A stretch of 64,000 nt of DNA from Bugulina stolonifera (taxonomy: Eukaryota > Bryozoa > Gymnolaemata > Cheilostomatida > Bugulidae): positions 8,410,723 through 8,474,722 of the forward strand of contig OW285197.1 in assembly GCA_935421135.1 (NCBI GenBank). Reading direction: 5' to 3'. The position numbers were made by a program, and so were the translations under genes. Under the pieces are notes generated by a model. It did not search any database, was not told the DNA's origin, and saw only the letters and a program-made list of their open reading frames with translations. Of this stretch, positions 1 through 12,529 are shown one piece after another (position 1 is the first letter of the stretch; each line of letters starts with the position of its first letter).

Positions 1-1289
1 ATGTTCTTATTATGTTCCAAAACTGAAACTTCTAATTTGGGTTGCGTTTGCTAGTCTGTTGTATAGTACAACCATATTATAATGTTTCTATCGGTATACA
101 TGTAAATGGTATTTGCAGGAAACTTACTCTCTGTAGACTTTCTATTGTAGAATGTTTTCTTAATGAAGGGCAGCTTCAATAATTGATGAGTAAGCGGACA
201 GTGCAGGATCTAAGCAACCATTTGTCTATTACTGAAAATAGAAGTTTATTCAGGATAAGCCACATGCACTACATATACAAATACAAATGAGTTGAAAGGT
301 TAGTTGGAGAAAGTACCTTGATACACTTAGAGACCAATCATATGATGCAAGCCAGCATTTAACAAGTACATTGTGTACATTATTCTGATGTGAAAATCAG
401 CTAATTAATTAATTAATATTATAGTTTTCCACAGCAAGTACAACAGCCCTTATTTGAGACTAAATGCGCTAATAGCATCACTTTTGGTTTGGCCAGAGTA
501 ACAAGAAATAATCTATGCTCTTCAATTTGCATTGCTTTGTAGCATATGCTTAGCATCTTGCCCTAATACTGCAATTTTACGGCAATCTAAATCTTGCACT
601 ATACAATAATTTTATACCGCTACTAACATTATACTGCTTGAAAACTGTAGGTTGTTACATGGATTTTTACCCCTTATTTACATGTACATGTACATGTAGA
701 TTAGCATTCATGTTGAGATGGAACCCTTAGCGCTTTCTGTACTTTCACAGGTCTAATAAGTTGATACTAATTTGTAATGTACATGTATTACATAACAGAT
801 AGCTGAAGAGGTGAATGAACTGTAGGGGGAGCAGACAAATTCATAGGCCTAGACTTGGTTCAACTGCTATAGACATAACAGCTGGAAGCACATTGTACAA
901 TGTAAGTTCAATCCCTTGCATAATTTTCAACAATCTCACAGTTTACCCAGCTATGGTAACTTTTTCACTCTTGACAGCATTTTATGAAGGTTTAAGGAGT
1001 GTCGCTAATCTCCCATAGAGATGCTATTTGGACAACTTTATGGAAAAATGTTGCTGCAGCAAAAGACAAGTGAAATGTTCTGTATTTTAGATATATGAAA
1101 AGGGAATTCGCTCTGCTCAAGAAATCTTAAATAGAACCGCCACCAGTGATGAAAAAGATGCGGAGGCCATGGGTGAAAGAAATCCAAAACTATGTAATTG
1201 TACATTGACTTGGTTATCAAAGCTTTTAACTGGTATTACAAGACAGTGCCTTAAAACTGTTTTAATAAACTGTATAATGTGGTGACCGG

Positions 1290-1380
1290 CTGCCCTTGAC
1301 ACTGAGGCCGCCCTTGACACTGAGGCCGCCTTTGACACTAACGCCTTTGACACTAACGCTGCCCTTGACACTGACCGCAG
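1290..1380. repeat. 18-bp minisatellite in copy A
   Basis: About five imperfect units of GCCCTTGACACTGAGGCC, with one shortened to 15 bp. It is locally GC-rich in AT-rich surroundings. The same array is at 20288-20378 in copy B. The open minus-strand frame across it only reflects the repeat. Confidence 0.8.
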
Positions 1381-2624
1381 TAGGACCTACCACACAGCTC
1401 TATGTTAATCTGTGTCTGTGACAGGACACTAAGCAGGCCAGGCCAAGTGGTTGGATGGCTATCATCCATATTAATCTATTATGTAATCGTTATGCAATAA
1501 TCACCCATTATCTTATCTGTGATATTTATATTATTATACTTACTTGTGTGTTCTCGTCTCAGTACTACAGAGTATAGAAAAGGACAATTTCATTGTACAG
1601 AGGAATCATTGTTATACCTAGATAGTGTTTTTCACACAATACACTATTCTACTTAAACTACTAAATACCACTGAATAGTTGATCTGGGAGCACATAGGAT
1701 AGCAGCAAACCCAGTACCTACTTAGGGTGGCTTGAACCAATAAGAAGTTATCATCTCTCTACTCTTACAAGTTAGCAGTGGCTGGCCTGTGGCGCACAGC
1801 CATTACAATAATGTTTTATTATTTCACTTTATGATAATTACATCACCCAATGATGCAATGTTTCCCAACTACAGGTTATAGGGTGCCCAACACTACAACA
1901 TTAACTAATGCGACAGTATCACTAAAATGCACAATAATTAACATTGCCAAACAGAGTGAATTTTGCTCTTGAACGTAGGCACAATCTCATTCGCTAGCTG
2001 TTCATTGTTAGTAGGAAATAGCAGTTCATGTAGTTAGACCTTGGTGTATTAGTAGTTGTCCTCTCTTCACACACTGACCATCAGCAGTACAGAAAACACC
2101 CAGCCTTGCATGTGCATTGTCTACTGGGCACTCATTAGCTATTTATTGTAATTATAAATTAGCCTTTCTCAGCCAGTTATGTTCAACTTCTACCAGCAAA
2201 ACACAAATGGTGAGAGAGAGGAGAACTTCTATTTATAACAATTCTCTGATGAATGAACAAAATCTAGGAGTATCAACTTGATATACATGTTGCAATTCTA
2301 ACTAAATTTGTAATCTAAATAATAATTATTCTTCAGGAGCAAGGGCCTTCATTCAATAATGATCATAGAGAGAAGTTATCCTCTCACTTTCCATCTGTCT
2401 CCTACTGGTAGAAATGAAACAAAATAGATTGAGAGAGGACGACTTCCAACTGCAATCAATAGTTTTGTGCCTATGAATTGTATTTCTCCAAAATACATTC
2501 AATATTAATAAAGAATCTTACTGAGAAAGGGTTAAGTTATGATTTCATATTTTTATGTGTAGCCTATTCACAATTCACTGTATTATAAATTATATTCTAT
2601 AAGTCTGTGTGCATCTAGTATGTA

Positions 2625-2830
2625 CATGTAGGATGAAGCTCCCTGTCTGTATTCTTCAACCAAAACAAGAGCAGCAACATCACAGCAAAACAGGTTAAAA
2701 TGACAGCTCAAGAACTCTCTGTTTAGGTTTTGGGGCACCACTGTTCATGCTGGGTTTAATGGGCAGTGACTGAAGAGCAGTAGTGAAAATGTGGTGAAAT
2801 CATACACCACCATTAATAGATGAGAAACAG
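2625..2830 (+). repeat. SINE 3' fragment in copy A
   Basis: Diverged match to the 3' half of the tRNA-derived SINE at 48021-48400. Shared blocks are AAGAGCAGC, GCAAAACAGGT versus GCGGGGCAGGT, GGGCAGTGACTGAAGAG and CACACCAC. The tRNA-like head is missing, as in a 5'-truncated retroposed copy. The copy B counterpart is about 21625-21830. Confidence 0.6.
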
Positions 2831-4097
2831 CTAAGCATGTGATACATGTACATTGTACATCTACCATGTACGTAAATGTACATGTACAATGTATATGAAA
2901 TGACACAGACTTATTCTGTCCCATCCTTACATTGCACTTGCATGTATTGAGAATATTAGGATTATGTGATGTGCATGTAGACAGGTGTACAATTATACAT
3001 GTCATATGGAAGTTAATAATATTAAATATTTTAGCTTCTCAAATTGAAGTATATTGCAATACCTGCTTGAAAGGGCTGCAGTTGCAGTAACACATTTACC
3101 TACGTGGTACTATTAGTTAGAGTAGGCTAAGGCATGAAAGTACATGTCATTCCTTTCTCTTGCACTACCTGTTGCCTTGCTTGCAAATAATTGAGAACGA
3201 GGAAGTACTAACAGCAGTTGGTCTATCAATATTATTACATGTAGTTCAACAAAGGTGGCCAGGGCTGATCCCTGCTCCTCTTTGATATACAGTATATCTA
3301 CAATTTATTAGCCACAGGGGCCCTTGTGACATGTGTTCTGCATTTTTTCTCTCTGCCTTAGAGATATTTGTTGTTGTTGAGACAATGAGTTGAAGAATTA
3401 CATACCTACATGTTGGATTATAATACTCTTATACATTAAATAACAACACCAGACCTCTCAAAATGTTTTACATAATATACAATGTACTGTACATGTACAT
3501 GTATAACATGTACATGTACATCACATATTGTTCATAATAAGAGTCATGTACTAGCAGTGTACATGCATAATATAAAACATACTGTGTACAATTATCTAAC
3601 AATCTAACAGACTATCCAAACTTATGTTCCCTGCAGAACCGAAGCAATTAGGGTAGTTAGAATAGACAGACAGAGCCGAATCTATCACACAGATCATAAC
3701 CATGTTAATGTGAGAGACATACGTACATTGTACATGTATATCGGACATAATAATTAAATTCTAGTGAGACCAGCAGCAGTAGGTCATACATAAACAAAAG
3801 ATTGAAGGTTCTCTCAGTGTTTATTTTAGCATATTGTATAGCTTCAGGTTGTGTACTACCCATGAACGCAATTTTTAGTACATTCTTCCAGCAGACAACG
3901 ACTAAAGTAAGCCTAATCTACCAAGAATATCTACATGTACATGTTGATCGATCCATTAAAACAACAGAAAAATAAAATTATAGATGTCACATACATGTAA
4001 AGAGAATACAACTTCAGTTCAGAATATACAAATGTACATGTGCATGTATCTTGCTAGCAGCTCTAAGAGGAACACCATGGATGCATGAACGCAATAC

Positions 4098-4105
4098 CAT
4101 ACATG
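4098..4105. repeat. Target-site duplication, left (hAT)
   Basis: CATACATG directly before the transposon. It is repeated exactly at 6985-6992 and is single at the empty site in copy B (23092-23099). Confidence 0.92.
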
Positions 4106-4141
4106 CAGTGTTCGAATTGTGGTTATACGGGAGTATACGGC

Positions 4142-4171
4142 GTGTACCCACCTCAATTTTAGTGGGTACAC
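4142..4171. repeat. Subterminal hairpin of the hAT-like element
   Basis: GTGTACCCAC and its exact complement GTGGGTACAC are separated by 10 bp, 36 bp inside the left end. Subterminal motifs of this kind are common transposase-binding positions in DNA transposons; that role here is inference. Confidence 0.6.
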
Positions 4172-5597
4172 TGTCAGCAGGCGTGTACCCTCATGGTAAT
4201 TGACTAGTTTTGCTGAAGACACGGCAGTTTTCGCAATTGAAATAGGTTTACTGGTTGCTGAGTGACTGCTGATAGTAAAATTTCCCTTTAATCTAGCGAT
4301 CGTTTGATTGATAACAGCGTGTTAAGTCAATCCCGAAATGTCAAAGTAAGTTTATAGTAGCTTGGACCAGCAACCTGCACACAAATAAATCCTTCTGCTT
4401 TACTAACAAAGTTAGTCATTGTATCAATAGTTTCATAGGACTTGAATATGGGTTCCACTTTCTTTAGTATTTTCAGCTTTCCGAATGCGTTTGCAGAGCC
4501 ATGAAAACTTTTTGATAAGGACAGTGGCCAAACAGTTGAATCTAAAAGTTTTTTTTAGCTCTAAACCTAAATCTCAAAAGTTAATTGTTGTACTCTATTG
4601 AAATTTGACGTTTGACTGAGTGATAAATATCGGAGATAGTTGTATTTTTCTTACTTTGCTAATAAAATATAAAATACAAAAATTAAAAATAAATATTAAT
4701 AATAATTTAATATGATCATCCATGATGTTGTATATAACAATAACATAAATATTCGCATTTGTTAGATTATCACTAGAGAAAGAATCTGCATTCAATAATA
4801 TAACATATAAATAATAAATCAAGCATTATATTAATTATATAAAAAAAATAAATAATTATTTATTATAGTGATTATATTGTAAATAATAGAATTAGAAGTG
4901 AATCAATAGAATTAGATAATCAAATAGTAATCATATCATAATGATAACCATAATTATTTATATTTTCATTAATTTTTATATGAAATAAATTATTTTGATA
5001 ATAATTGTTGTAGCAATACGCCTACATCAAGTATAAATAAATATATTGCTTACTGGATTGTCACAAGAACAACAGTCGATATTCAATAAATAAAAATTGA
5101 AATATAGAATAGAAATAAATCGTTTTTAATAGAACAGGGAATTAGATAATTAATTTATATTTAATGATCATTATTGTATCGAATACTTAATGTAAATAAT
5201 ATAGCAATTGTTGTATTGTTTTACATAAAATATTTTAATCTAACGTTGATATTTTTATTCTAGAATAGGTAGGAATACTATTTGTTTTTGCACATAGTAT
5301 AAGTATTGAATTTCAACAGTTGTAGGTATTGCTCTACTATTGCAAACTACTTCCAAGTTTAGTAAGTGAGGCAAAGAGTGAGGTTATGACAAATTGAAAT
5401 TCACAGAGAGCTAAGAAGAATCCTGTCACTGTTTAGTCTAGATGGTACTAGGAGAAACTATGTATTTGGATTGAGCTTGGTTTCACTGGTTGACTGCAAT
5501 TAAAGTAATCGTTTTGTTTGTATTCTCTATTTTTGTTGTGTTGAGGTGATTCATTGCTTTCAGAAGTCCACAAAAGACCACAGGTAATGAAGTTGTA

Positions 5598-5689
5598 TGC
5601 TGCCTATTAGTGTACTTGCATGCTGCATATTAGTGTACTTGCATGCTGTCTATTAGTGTACTTGCATGCTGCCTAATAACCTACATGCA
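5598..5689. repeat. 23-bp tandem repeat within the transposon
   Basis: Four consecutive 23-bp units (5598, 5621, 5644, 5667), each beginning TGCTG and mostly containing TATTAGTGTACTTGCA. The last unit is diverged. Confidence 0.88.
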
Positions 5690-6984
5690 TGATAGTTTGT
5701 CGAGTATTTTAAGTAGCTGAATAGTCCTTTTAGGCAATACTATATTTTTAGTTTACATTGAATTTACTGTCAGTATAATTTGATATTTCTTGCTAAGGTT
5801 ATATTCGGCCATGGATTTAACTTTGAGGCCAGTTTTTACTGGTGCTGCCAATTTATAAAACATTTAGCATTTTTGGAAGATGTTGTCACAAGTGGTGAGG
5901 ATACTTGGAATACAGTGTTTAGTGATCCAAAGGAAGCTGGTGAGGAATTTAATTTTGCAGAAATAATACCCTAATTTATATTTTTCATATCTACTGCTCG
6001 CTGGTGAAGCTGTCTTTTTCTAACATTGCTGTACTGGTGTTGTGGCAATGTCTTCTGTTCACTTTTCTAGGCGATTAGGCACTGTAGAGACCATTGGTTC
6101 AAACCCCAGTCAGGGCCTGGTGTTTTCATGGATTTGATGCAAGACCTGACAGCTCCCACCGATAAATTCCTTAAATTAACAAAATTATAATAATACTAGA
6201 GAAAACCCAGTGAGTAGTACATGTATATATCCTAGATAAATTGGTAAAACTCCTATACACAGGTATGTATGTTTTATAGGCTTCAACCTTTTACCTTTTC
6301 CTTATAGCTGTTGTTCAAATAACATTAATGGTGTTATATATTAAAGTCTACAGGTAGGTTGTGACAAGGGAAATACATGTATTTTATTGTATAATACTTT
6401 TGTTCATTATAATTTTGTTGATAAACTTCAACTCCTTCCCTTCTCTAATGTTGATGTCAATGTCATAGCTGTTTTGTTGAATTACTATAGTTTTCATACA
6501 GTTGCAGTTACATGCTGTTGTTGTTTGTGTTTATATACTTTTGACAAAATATACAACTGTGAAATGTTGTAGTTCAGCATTTTGTAATAAATAAAGAAGT
6601 TGTTTTCTCTTTGACTACATGTACTTTTATTACAGTGAAAGAAAGATAAGGGGAGTTGTCGTGTTTTAAATAATGTAGATATATTCATTCTTACAATCAA
6701 TGCAGCAGTAATACAAAATTGAAGGACACAAAGCACACTCAGTAGTTTAAAATATAAGGAATGGTCTACATTCATTAGTACCATGTACTCTGTGTAATGA
6801 AGTTACTCATTAGCTATCAACCATAATTAGAAATTGTCCTCCCTTGTTTTGTCTTGCTTAAATGGGAGAACAACTTCTAATTATGATCTGCAGCTTCTGA
6901 GTGACCAATGCACCCTTTAGGAAAGGTCCTAAGATTGCAGGTAGGTACCGTGTACCCACCTCATTTGTTCCACTTCGAACACTG

Positions 6985-6992
6985 CATACATG
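6985..6992. repeat. Target-site duplication, right (hAT)
   Basis: CATACATG directly after the right terminus, identical to 4098-4105. Confidence 0.92.
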
Positions 6993-8521
6993 TACATGTA
7001 TATTATGTAAGTTACAAAAATGTGGTAGGAGATGCACTGTTTTTGTAGCAACTGTGTTTACTCAGCTGTGTAAAAGAGAGGGCAACCATTAATATAGATG
7101 GGACATACTGAAAACCAGCATCTAATATTATACTTGCTTTCTGTAGGAGGCTTTCAATTATTTCATGTATATATTTAGTAGTTGTCCTCCCTCCTCCACA
7201 GCTGAACAATTGCAGTATACATACATGTAGCTGCTGACACGTGCATTGTAAATGATATTCGTACTAATAGTAGTTGGAGCACTTTTGTACTTAGTCAAAT
7301 ATGCATGTTAAATCCACATAATTTAACACTTGGATGTTTTATTCCCTGCATAACATTTGAGAGAGGGGAGACAACCCAGAAACATAGTGAAAAATAGCAC
7401 ATGCATTAGCCCAGAAGCCTATAGCATTGACACTTGTATCATAGTACTGCTGTGTCATGATATTTAACAACATTATCAACTATGGCTTGGCTTCTGGAGT
7501 CTTCAGTCGTGTTATGCTCCTACTGTAGAATGAACTTGGTAGAAATACTTTACTTACATGTACATTCAGAAAGACTGATTCTAGAAGCAATTCAAATTTA
7601 AATTGGTTATGAACTCATGATCATGACTTGTGAAGAAGTCACTAGTGGTTTGGGCTAGGATTGGCATTGTTTGTACACCATAGTAGCGTGAAAAAATAAA
7701 CTCTGCTATCCTTAATGCTCTTTCACAGAAGGCAACTGTTTTGTACATATTTTCGACACCTGCCTAGTAGTTCCAGCTGTAGTATAAGTCTAACATACAT
7801 GTACATGTAAATAAACAGAGAAACATAATTTGTATTGAATACTTGTTTTATTACAACCTGTTTATTACAATAATTACATAGATATAATTGAATTATTATA
7901 CTTCTTTTCTTTTCCCTTCCTCTGTAATCTCTTCTTATTCTGCAAATGAAAATCAGAATTTTATTACTGCAGTTTGCAGAAGAAAATCACAACTTTGTAG
8001 AGGCTATGTTGATGAATGTTGGTGCAACATTGGCAGAATGACTACTGCTTACCAGCAGAACCCTTTTACTGACACTAAATAATACTAACTAATTACATGA
8101 CTAATTCTACCAGCTTCTTATTGATTGCAATTACATGGGTTGAGGATCAAACAGGTGACTGGGCCCCCAAGCTAGAGGCCAGGTACATAGCGGCCAGGTA
8201 CATTGCCAGGTACTAGCGATATTACATGTACATATAATATGGCTGTGTGTTCACATGCATTTCAGTTTGTAAAACTGCATGAAATGTGGTTGAATACGAC
8301 ATTAATGCAGCACAAATGCAGGCATCAGTCGCTGAAATTTTCAGATTGCTGGCCAAGACTATGAATAACAATAAAACACAATAAATGATTGCTAAGCCAG
8401 GGACTTGCACATGCATGTACCAAACATACATGTACATTTATTAAAATTTGAATTGAATACCACTGATTAAGGACCTACATTGTACAAATATATCATTTAT
8501 TTTAATTGTGACATACAGTAC

Positions 8522-8594
8522 CTGTAGTTGAATCCATTAGTAGGAAAGGGAGCATAGGAGTGAAGTATCTTTCTTCTTCGTAAGCCCATCATTA
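8522..8594 (-). CDS. Candidate internal exon (copy A)
   Basis: On the minus strand a pyrimidine-rich tract ending TTTCAG precedes a 73-nt segment that ends CTACAG before GTACTG. Only a phase-1 entry is open. It reads VMMGLRRRKILHSYAPFPTN and then GFNYR. The counterpart in copy B is 24623-24695, with one G-to-R change. Its entry phase does not fit the donor of the candidate exon at 10249-10367, so if real it follows another exon or is an alternative. No protein family is recognised. Confidence 0.27.
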
Positions 8595-9173
8595 CTGAAA
8601 CATAAAACAACAAAAGGTTGATCATCATTACTTATGCAGACAGTTCACCTGGCCACTAGGATTAAATGTAGAAACAGTAGAAATAAAATTATACAATAGG
8701 GCTAGTGCTACCCTCCATCATTACATTAATTAACCCATGCCAATATCTTATAATAAAACTAGGGGTTCTATCAAAATATCTATTTTTAAACTCTGCGGCA
8801 TCATGGAGCATGGTATCTCATAATTTTCTAGAAAGATACAATATTAATGACTGAACTGACATAAATACTCAATCAGAAATATGTTACACGGGACTGCTTG
8901 ATTGTTAGAGACTATTTGTACGTGTCAACAGAGATCTATATTATTGTGAATACATGAGAAAGGCAATCATCTAAGTATGTGTATAAGCTAAGTTGCAACT
9001 GTGAGAGGTTGTTGTGCAAACAAGGTGTAGTTGACCTGCAATCTAAACTAATTTTGTGCACCCATAACTATGACAAGAATGGTAAAACAACCGGCTACCA
9101 TTTTTCTATTAAGTTCATTAGCCAAATTTTCACTTACTAACAAACAACCCTGCGAAGAGCATGATAGACATAG

Positions 9174-9257
9174 TTAGCTTTTCTCTAAAGTCATTAGAAG
9201 ATCTCCCATGTATCTAAATAGAATCAGAGTAGTCTCTCCCCCACATGCTTGTGTTAC
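9174..9257 (-). CDS. Candidate terminal exon (copy A)
   Basis: Minus strand. After an acceptor ending TTTCTAG, a phase-0 frame of 27 codons runs to a TAA stop at 9174-9176 (VTQACGGETTLILFRYMGDL, then LMTLEKS). The entry phase matches the phase-0 donor of the candidate exon at 10249-10367, so the two could form the C-terminal end of one protein. The copy B counterpart is 25276-25359. The family is unrecognised, and an exon this short could be open by chance. Confidence 0.3.
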   Translation of the reverse strand, partial: VTQACGGETTLILFRYMGDLLMTLEKS

Positions 9258-10248
9258 CTAGAAATACATATTATACAAAGACATGTTTACTATGATAGCA
9301 GGTTTGACTATTTGATACAATGTACAGCGTGAAAAAGTTGAGAAAATCGGATACAATTTATGCGAATTGACATTATTAGTAAGGGTGGGTAACTCTCACT
9401 GCAAACATTATCATGGAAATTTTAACCATTTTTGACTACTTTTCGTGCAGTTTAGCATGAGATAGTTACTCCACTAACAGTTTAGATATGATTATAAAGC
9501 TATGACAGCCATGGTGCTAAATAGTAGGTTTGCAAAGAAAGTCAACTTTAACAATCAACTTAATAATCTTAATTTAATTGAGACTGTACACCCCATGACA
9601 TTGAAAAATCCACTGAAATCAATTAAAGTTAATTCGGAACTGGGAAAGAGGTCTATTTATTTTACTGCCGCTAATCTATTTGGTGAGCATGCGTGGGACC
9701 TACGAGGCCTCCGCGGTTGGGTCTATGCGGGACACCTGGCTGCTCATCTCTGGGAGCTTGATGCATAGTGGGTGGGCGCAGCATGTGTCCCTGGTTGCAT
9801 GTGTCAGCCTTCTGTGGCTGGCGAACCTCTGGAATGGGGCTGTCACAACTCTAGTTTCGAACTATCTGATTAGCCCCATGTTCTATTACCTTATTTTAAT
9901 ATCACTACTATTTGAATAATGGTGACATAAACTAATATAAATGAATGAAAAAAAACATGACTCTGTCAGAAGTGCCATGATGTTCAATCACAACCCAAAG
10001 TAGTTTGACAGCATGCATGTTCTTTACAAATATATACTACTAGGTGTAGATTTATACACTTTGTAATACAGGTTGGTTAGGGCATTGCATGGCTGAAATG
10101 CAGGTCAAGTAGGCCTATCCTGTCTGTTTACCTTAAACAATTTTAGTCATATGTGACACATTTAGCCTACTATTATAGGTTTAATCTAGTTTTGACCAAC
10201 CAGGCAGGCATCCTAAGTACAATAATACACTAGGGAATTTTTGCTTAC

Positions 10249-10367
10249 AGCTTCATAGGATTTGCTCCCACATAAGTCTGACTCTTCCTTTGATGTTGGA
10301 ACCACACTTTCTGGTAGCTGCCAAGTGTCTGCATCTTTCTGTCTTTTCCTTGCATCAAATAAAAATC
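10249..10367 (-). CDS. Candidate exon of an unrecognised gene (copy A)
   Basis: Minus-strand segment of 119 nt with a good acceptor (TTTTCAG) and donor (GTAAGC). It is open only when entered in phase 1, and it leaves in phase 0. The reading begins GFLFDARKRQKDADTWQLPE and ends SKEESDLCGSKSYEA: hydrophilic, mixed charge, a composition unlike the surrounding AT-rich noise. It could splice to 9174-9257. Upstream exons would lie to the right but I could not identify any. The copy B version (26356-26479) carries a 5-bp insertion that shifts the frame. This is the best coding candidate in the duplicated segment, but no function can be assigned. Confidence 0.42.
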
Positions 10368-10915
10368 CTGAAAATGATATGGAATATAATATTATAACTA
10401 CTAGTTAATGCAATAATGGTTTGAGCAGATGAAGTTTTGATCAATCATTTACATAAATATAAATAATGTTATTTAGGCCTATATCTACATGACTGTATAA
10501 TAAGCACCGGTCTGAATTGATTGTAAGAAATTTACTGGGCTGCATTTGGTCTTCTAGTTGGTTGTAGTAAAGCACTGCAGCCTACATGGTTTTGACAGTT
10601 GGTTCAGTTTTAGAGTTCAAATAACCTAGGAAAGTTTAAGTTTTTTCTTCATCCCTTCACCTTTTCACCTTATCCTTAGCTAACCTACAGCAACAAGCAA
10701 CCGGGTACAAAGAAACCCTTGTCTTCACTCACCAAAGTTTATGAAGATAAGGGTTGCAGTCTTCTACAAGTCGGCTAGCTACCGTAAATCCGTTTATCCT
10801 GCTAGCCAATAGGTGCACAGCTCCTTGGCACAGTCTCCTATGGGATGCGTAGGATAGTTGTAGTTCACTACATAACAAAGCTAAATTTAAACTTCTTATT
10901 TCAGTCTCTATCCAA

Positions 10916-12352
10916 CAGAGCTGGATCTAAGTCAACAGGTCGACTCATTGTAAACTTTTGGAGGCAAGCCAAGTTGAAGTCAAGTCAGAGCTGCTTCAAG
11001 TCAGTGTACAATGCAAGTCTCAAGTCAAGTGGGAGACAACTTCAAAAAACATTGACAGGTTTTTTTACAAAACATCGCCTTTTTAATAGACATTGCAATC
11101 TATTGCATACCAGAGCTGGGTCCAAGTCATAGATTGACTTGCTAAGTCAAGTCATACGTCGACTTGACTTGGGACTTGTCAACACGCTGACTTGATTTGA
11201 ATTTGACTTGCATATCAATGTGACTTGACTTGGACGCAGCAATGACTTGTGATTTTGACTTGGGTTCTGTCAAGTCAATGTGGAGAATAAAGTAGTGCAA
11301 GTAGTATGGTGTAAGTAGTGAATACAATGCACAATGCAATAATTAGTCAATTAAACTACAATACGTAGACTGGAATTGCAGGACTGGCCAGTGGACACTC
11401 TGTACTGTCCCATGTTCTGTTTATATGCTATGTAACACAGTATCACCGTCACCAATACTGTATATAATACTACATGACCAGTCTCAACTGTAGTGCCAAT
11501 ATTGCTACATACATAGACTAGTTGCCATAATTAATGTCTAGCATACATGCCCATCCAACTACATTTTGGCATGGTTTTTCATGCATTGGAATGTCTACTA
11601 AAAGAAAAAAAGTGATGTTTGGAAAGATGTACAATAATTTTGAAGTTGTCTCCCCCTTGACTTGCATTTCAACTTGCAAGTAGACAAGCGGCCTTGAACT
11701 TGACTTGTGACTTGCATGACAGCTGACTTGACTTAAGGTAGCACTGACTCGACATGGACTTGACTTGCCTCCAAAGTTTTAAAAAATGGCTTGACTTGTT
11801 GACTTGCAAGTCGACTGGGACACGACTCTGTTTCAAACCATGCAAAAGTTTAGCCGGCTATGCATGCCATTCAACTATGATAAAGAACCAGTCTATAGAT
11901 GATGCAATGAATGATATTGGCACTGATATCTAGACTGGTCATGTGGTATTGTACATTAGTAATGGTGATACAGTGTTTAATCGGACGTAAGCAGCACACG
12001 ATAAGGGGGTGTCAACTAGCTACCCTGTAATTCCAAACTAGTTCATATTGTAGTGCATAGTCTCAAACCCCTAACCCTGATATACTCTGAGGAAAGTGAT
12101 ATGTGGGTAGACAATTAAGACTTGTTTTTTTATGTTGGCTAAACAGTGTACACAATTTTATCCGTCACATTGACTTGGTATACCCCAATTCAAAGTCCTA
12201 AGTCACAAGTAATTCAGATTTTCAAATTAAGTCAAGTGAAGTCACATTGATGTGCAAGTCGAAGTCAAGTCACCAAGTTGGCAAGTCCAAATCAAGTCGA
12301 CTAGTGAATTAAATTCTTGTCAAGTCAAACCTATGACTTGGACCCAGCTCTG
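10916..12352. mobile_element. Nested AAGTC-rich MITE cluster (copy A)
   Basis: Three pieces of one inverted-repeat element. The piece at 10916-11110 begins CAGAGCTGGATC and matches the reverse complement of 11640-11830. It is interrupted by a fuller copy that starts CAGAGCTGGGTCC at 11111 and ends CGACTCTG at 11830. A third copy faces it and ends at 12352 with GGACCCAGCTCTG. All are dense in AAGTC/GACTT near the ends, and the interiors share CAGTATCACC and ATGACCAGTCT blocks in opposite orientation. CAG termini with subterminal AAGTC arrays suggest a hAT-type MITE. I find no clear 8-bp target duplication, so it is old or rearranged. All open frames here are repeat artefacts. Confidence 0.78.
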
Positions 12353-12529
12353 CTGCCTTACATGATAAAACTTAGGCCTACTACAACTTGGAAACTTTCA
12401 AAAAATTGATTTGCACGATTGGGAGGGATTTTGTGACTGTTTGAAAAGGACAGTTCAAAACAGGACCTTTCGAAACTGGACAGTTCAACACCAGGCAGTT
12501 TGAAACCTCTAAACCCTAGACTTCAAATA

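Larger units (their letters stand above)
4106..6984. mobile_element. hAT-like DNA transposon, 2879 bp
   Basis: The element starts with CAGTGTTCGAA and ends with the inverted complement TTCGAACACTG; the match extends to about 14 bp with one mismatch. It is flanked by an 8-bp direct repeat, CATACATG. Copy B of the surrounding duplication has the uninterrupted target with one CATACATG at 23092-23099, so both ends are exact. An 8-bp target duplication with CAGTG termini is the hallmark of the hAT superfamily. The motif GTGTACCCACCTCA occurs near both ends in the same orientation. The interior is very AT-rich, and I find no open frame long enough for a hAT transposase; the longest candidate is 64 codons at 5780-5974. 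It is therefore probably non-autonomous or decayed. It contains a 23-bp minisatellite. Confidence 0.9.

Noticed and set aside
1091..1285. 65-codon plus-strand frame after a TTTTAG acceptor (IYEKGIRSAQEILNRTATSD at its start)
   Set aside because: Composition looks coding, but there is no donor or partner exon, and its end runs into low-complexity sequence. Duplication in copy B adds no independent evidence.
6061..6160. B-box-like GGTTCAAACCCC inside the hAT-like element
   Set aside because: No convincing A box at the right distance and no second copy; it may be a degraded SINE.
7946..8041. Short plus-strand frame containing FAEENHNFVEAMLMNVGATL
   Set aside because: It overlaps another open frame in the same strand (7888-8082), and neither has a clear splice partner; I could not choose between them.
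9502..9919. Two overlapping plus-strand frames in a GC-richer patch (also in copy B)
   Set aside because: No recognisable domain, the frames compete with each other, and there is no splice context; possibly an old repeat.
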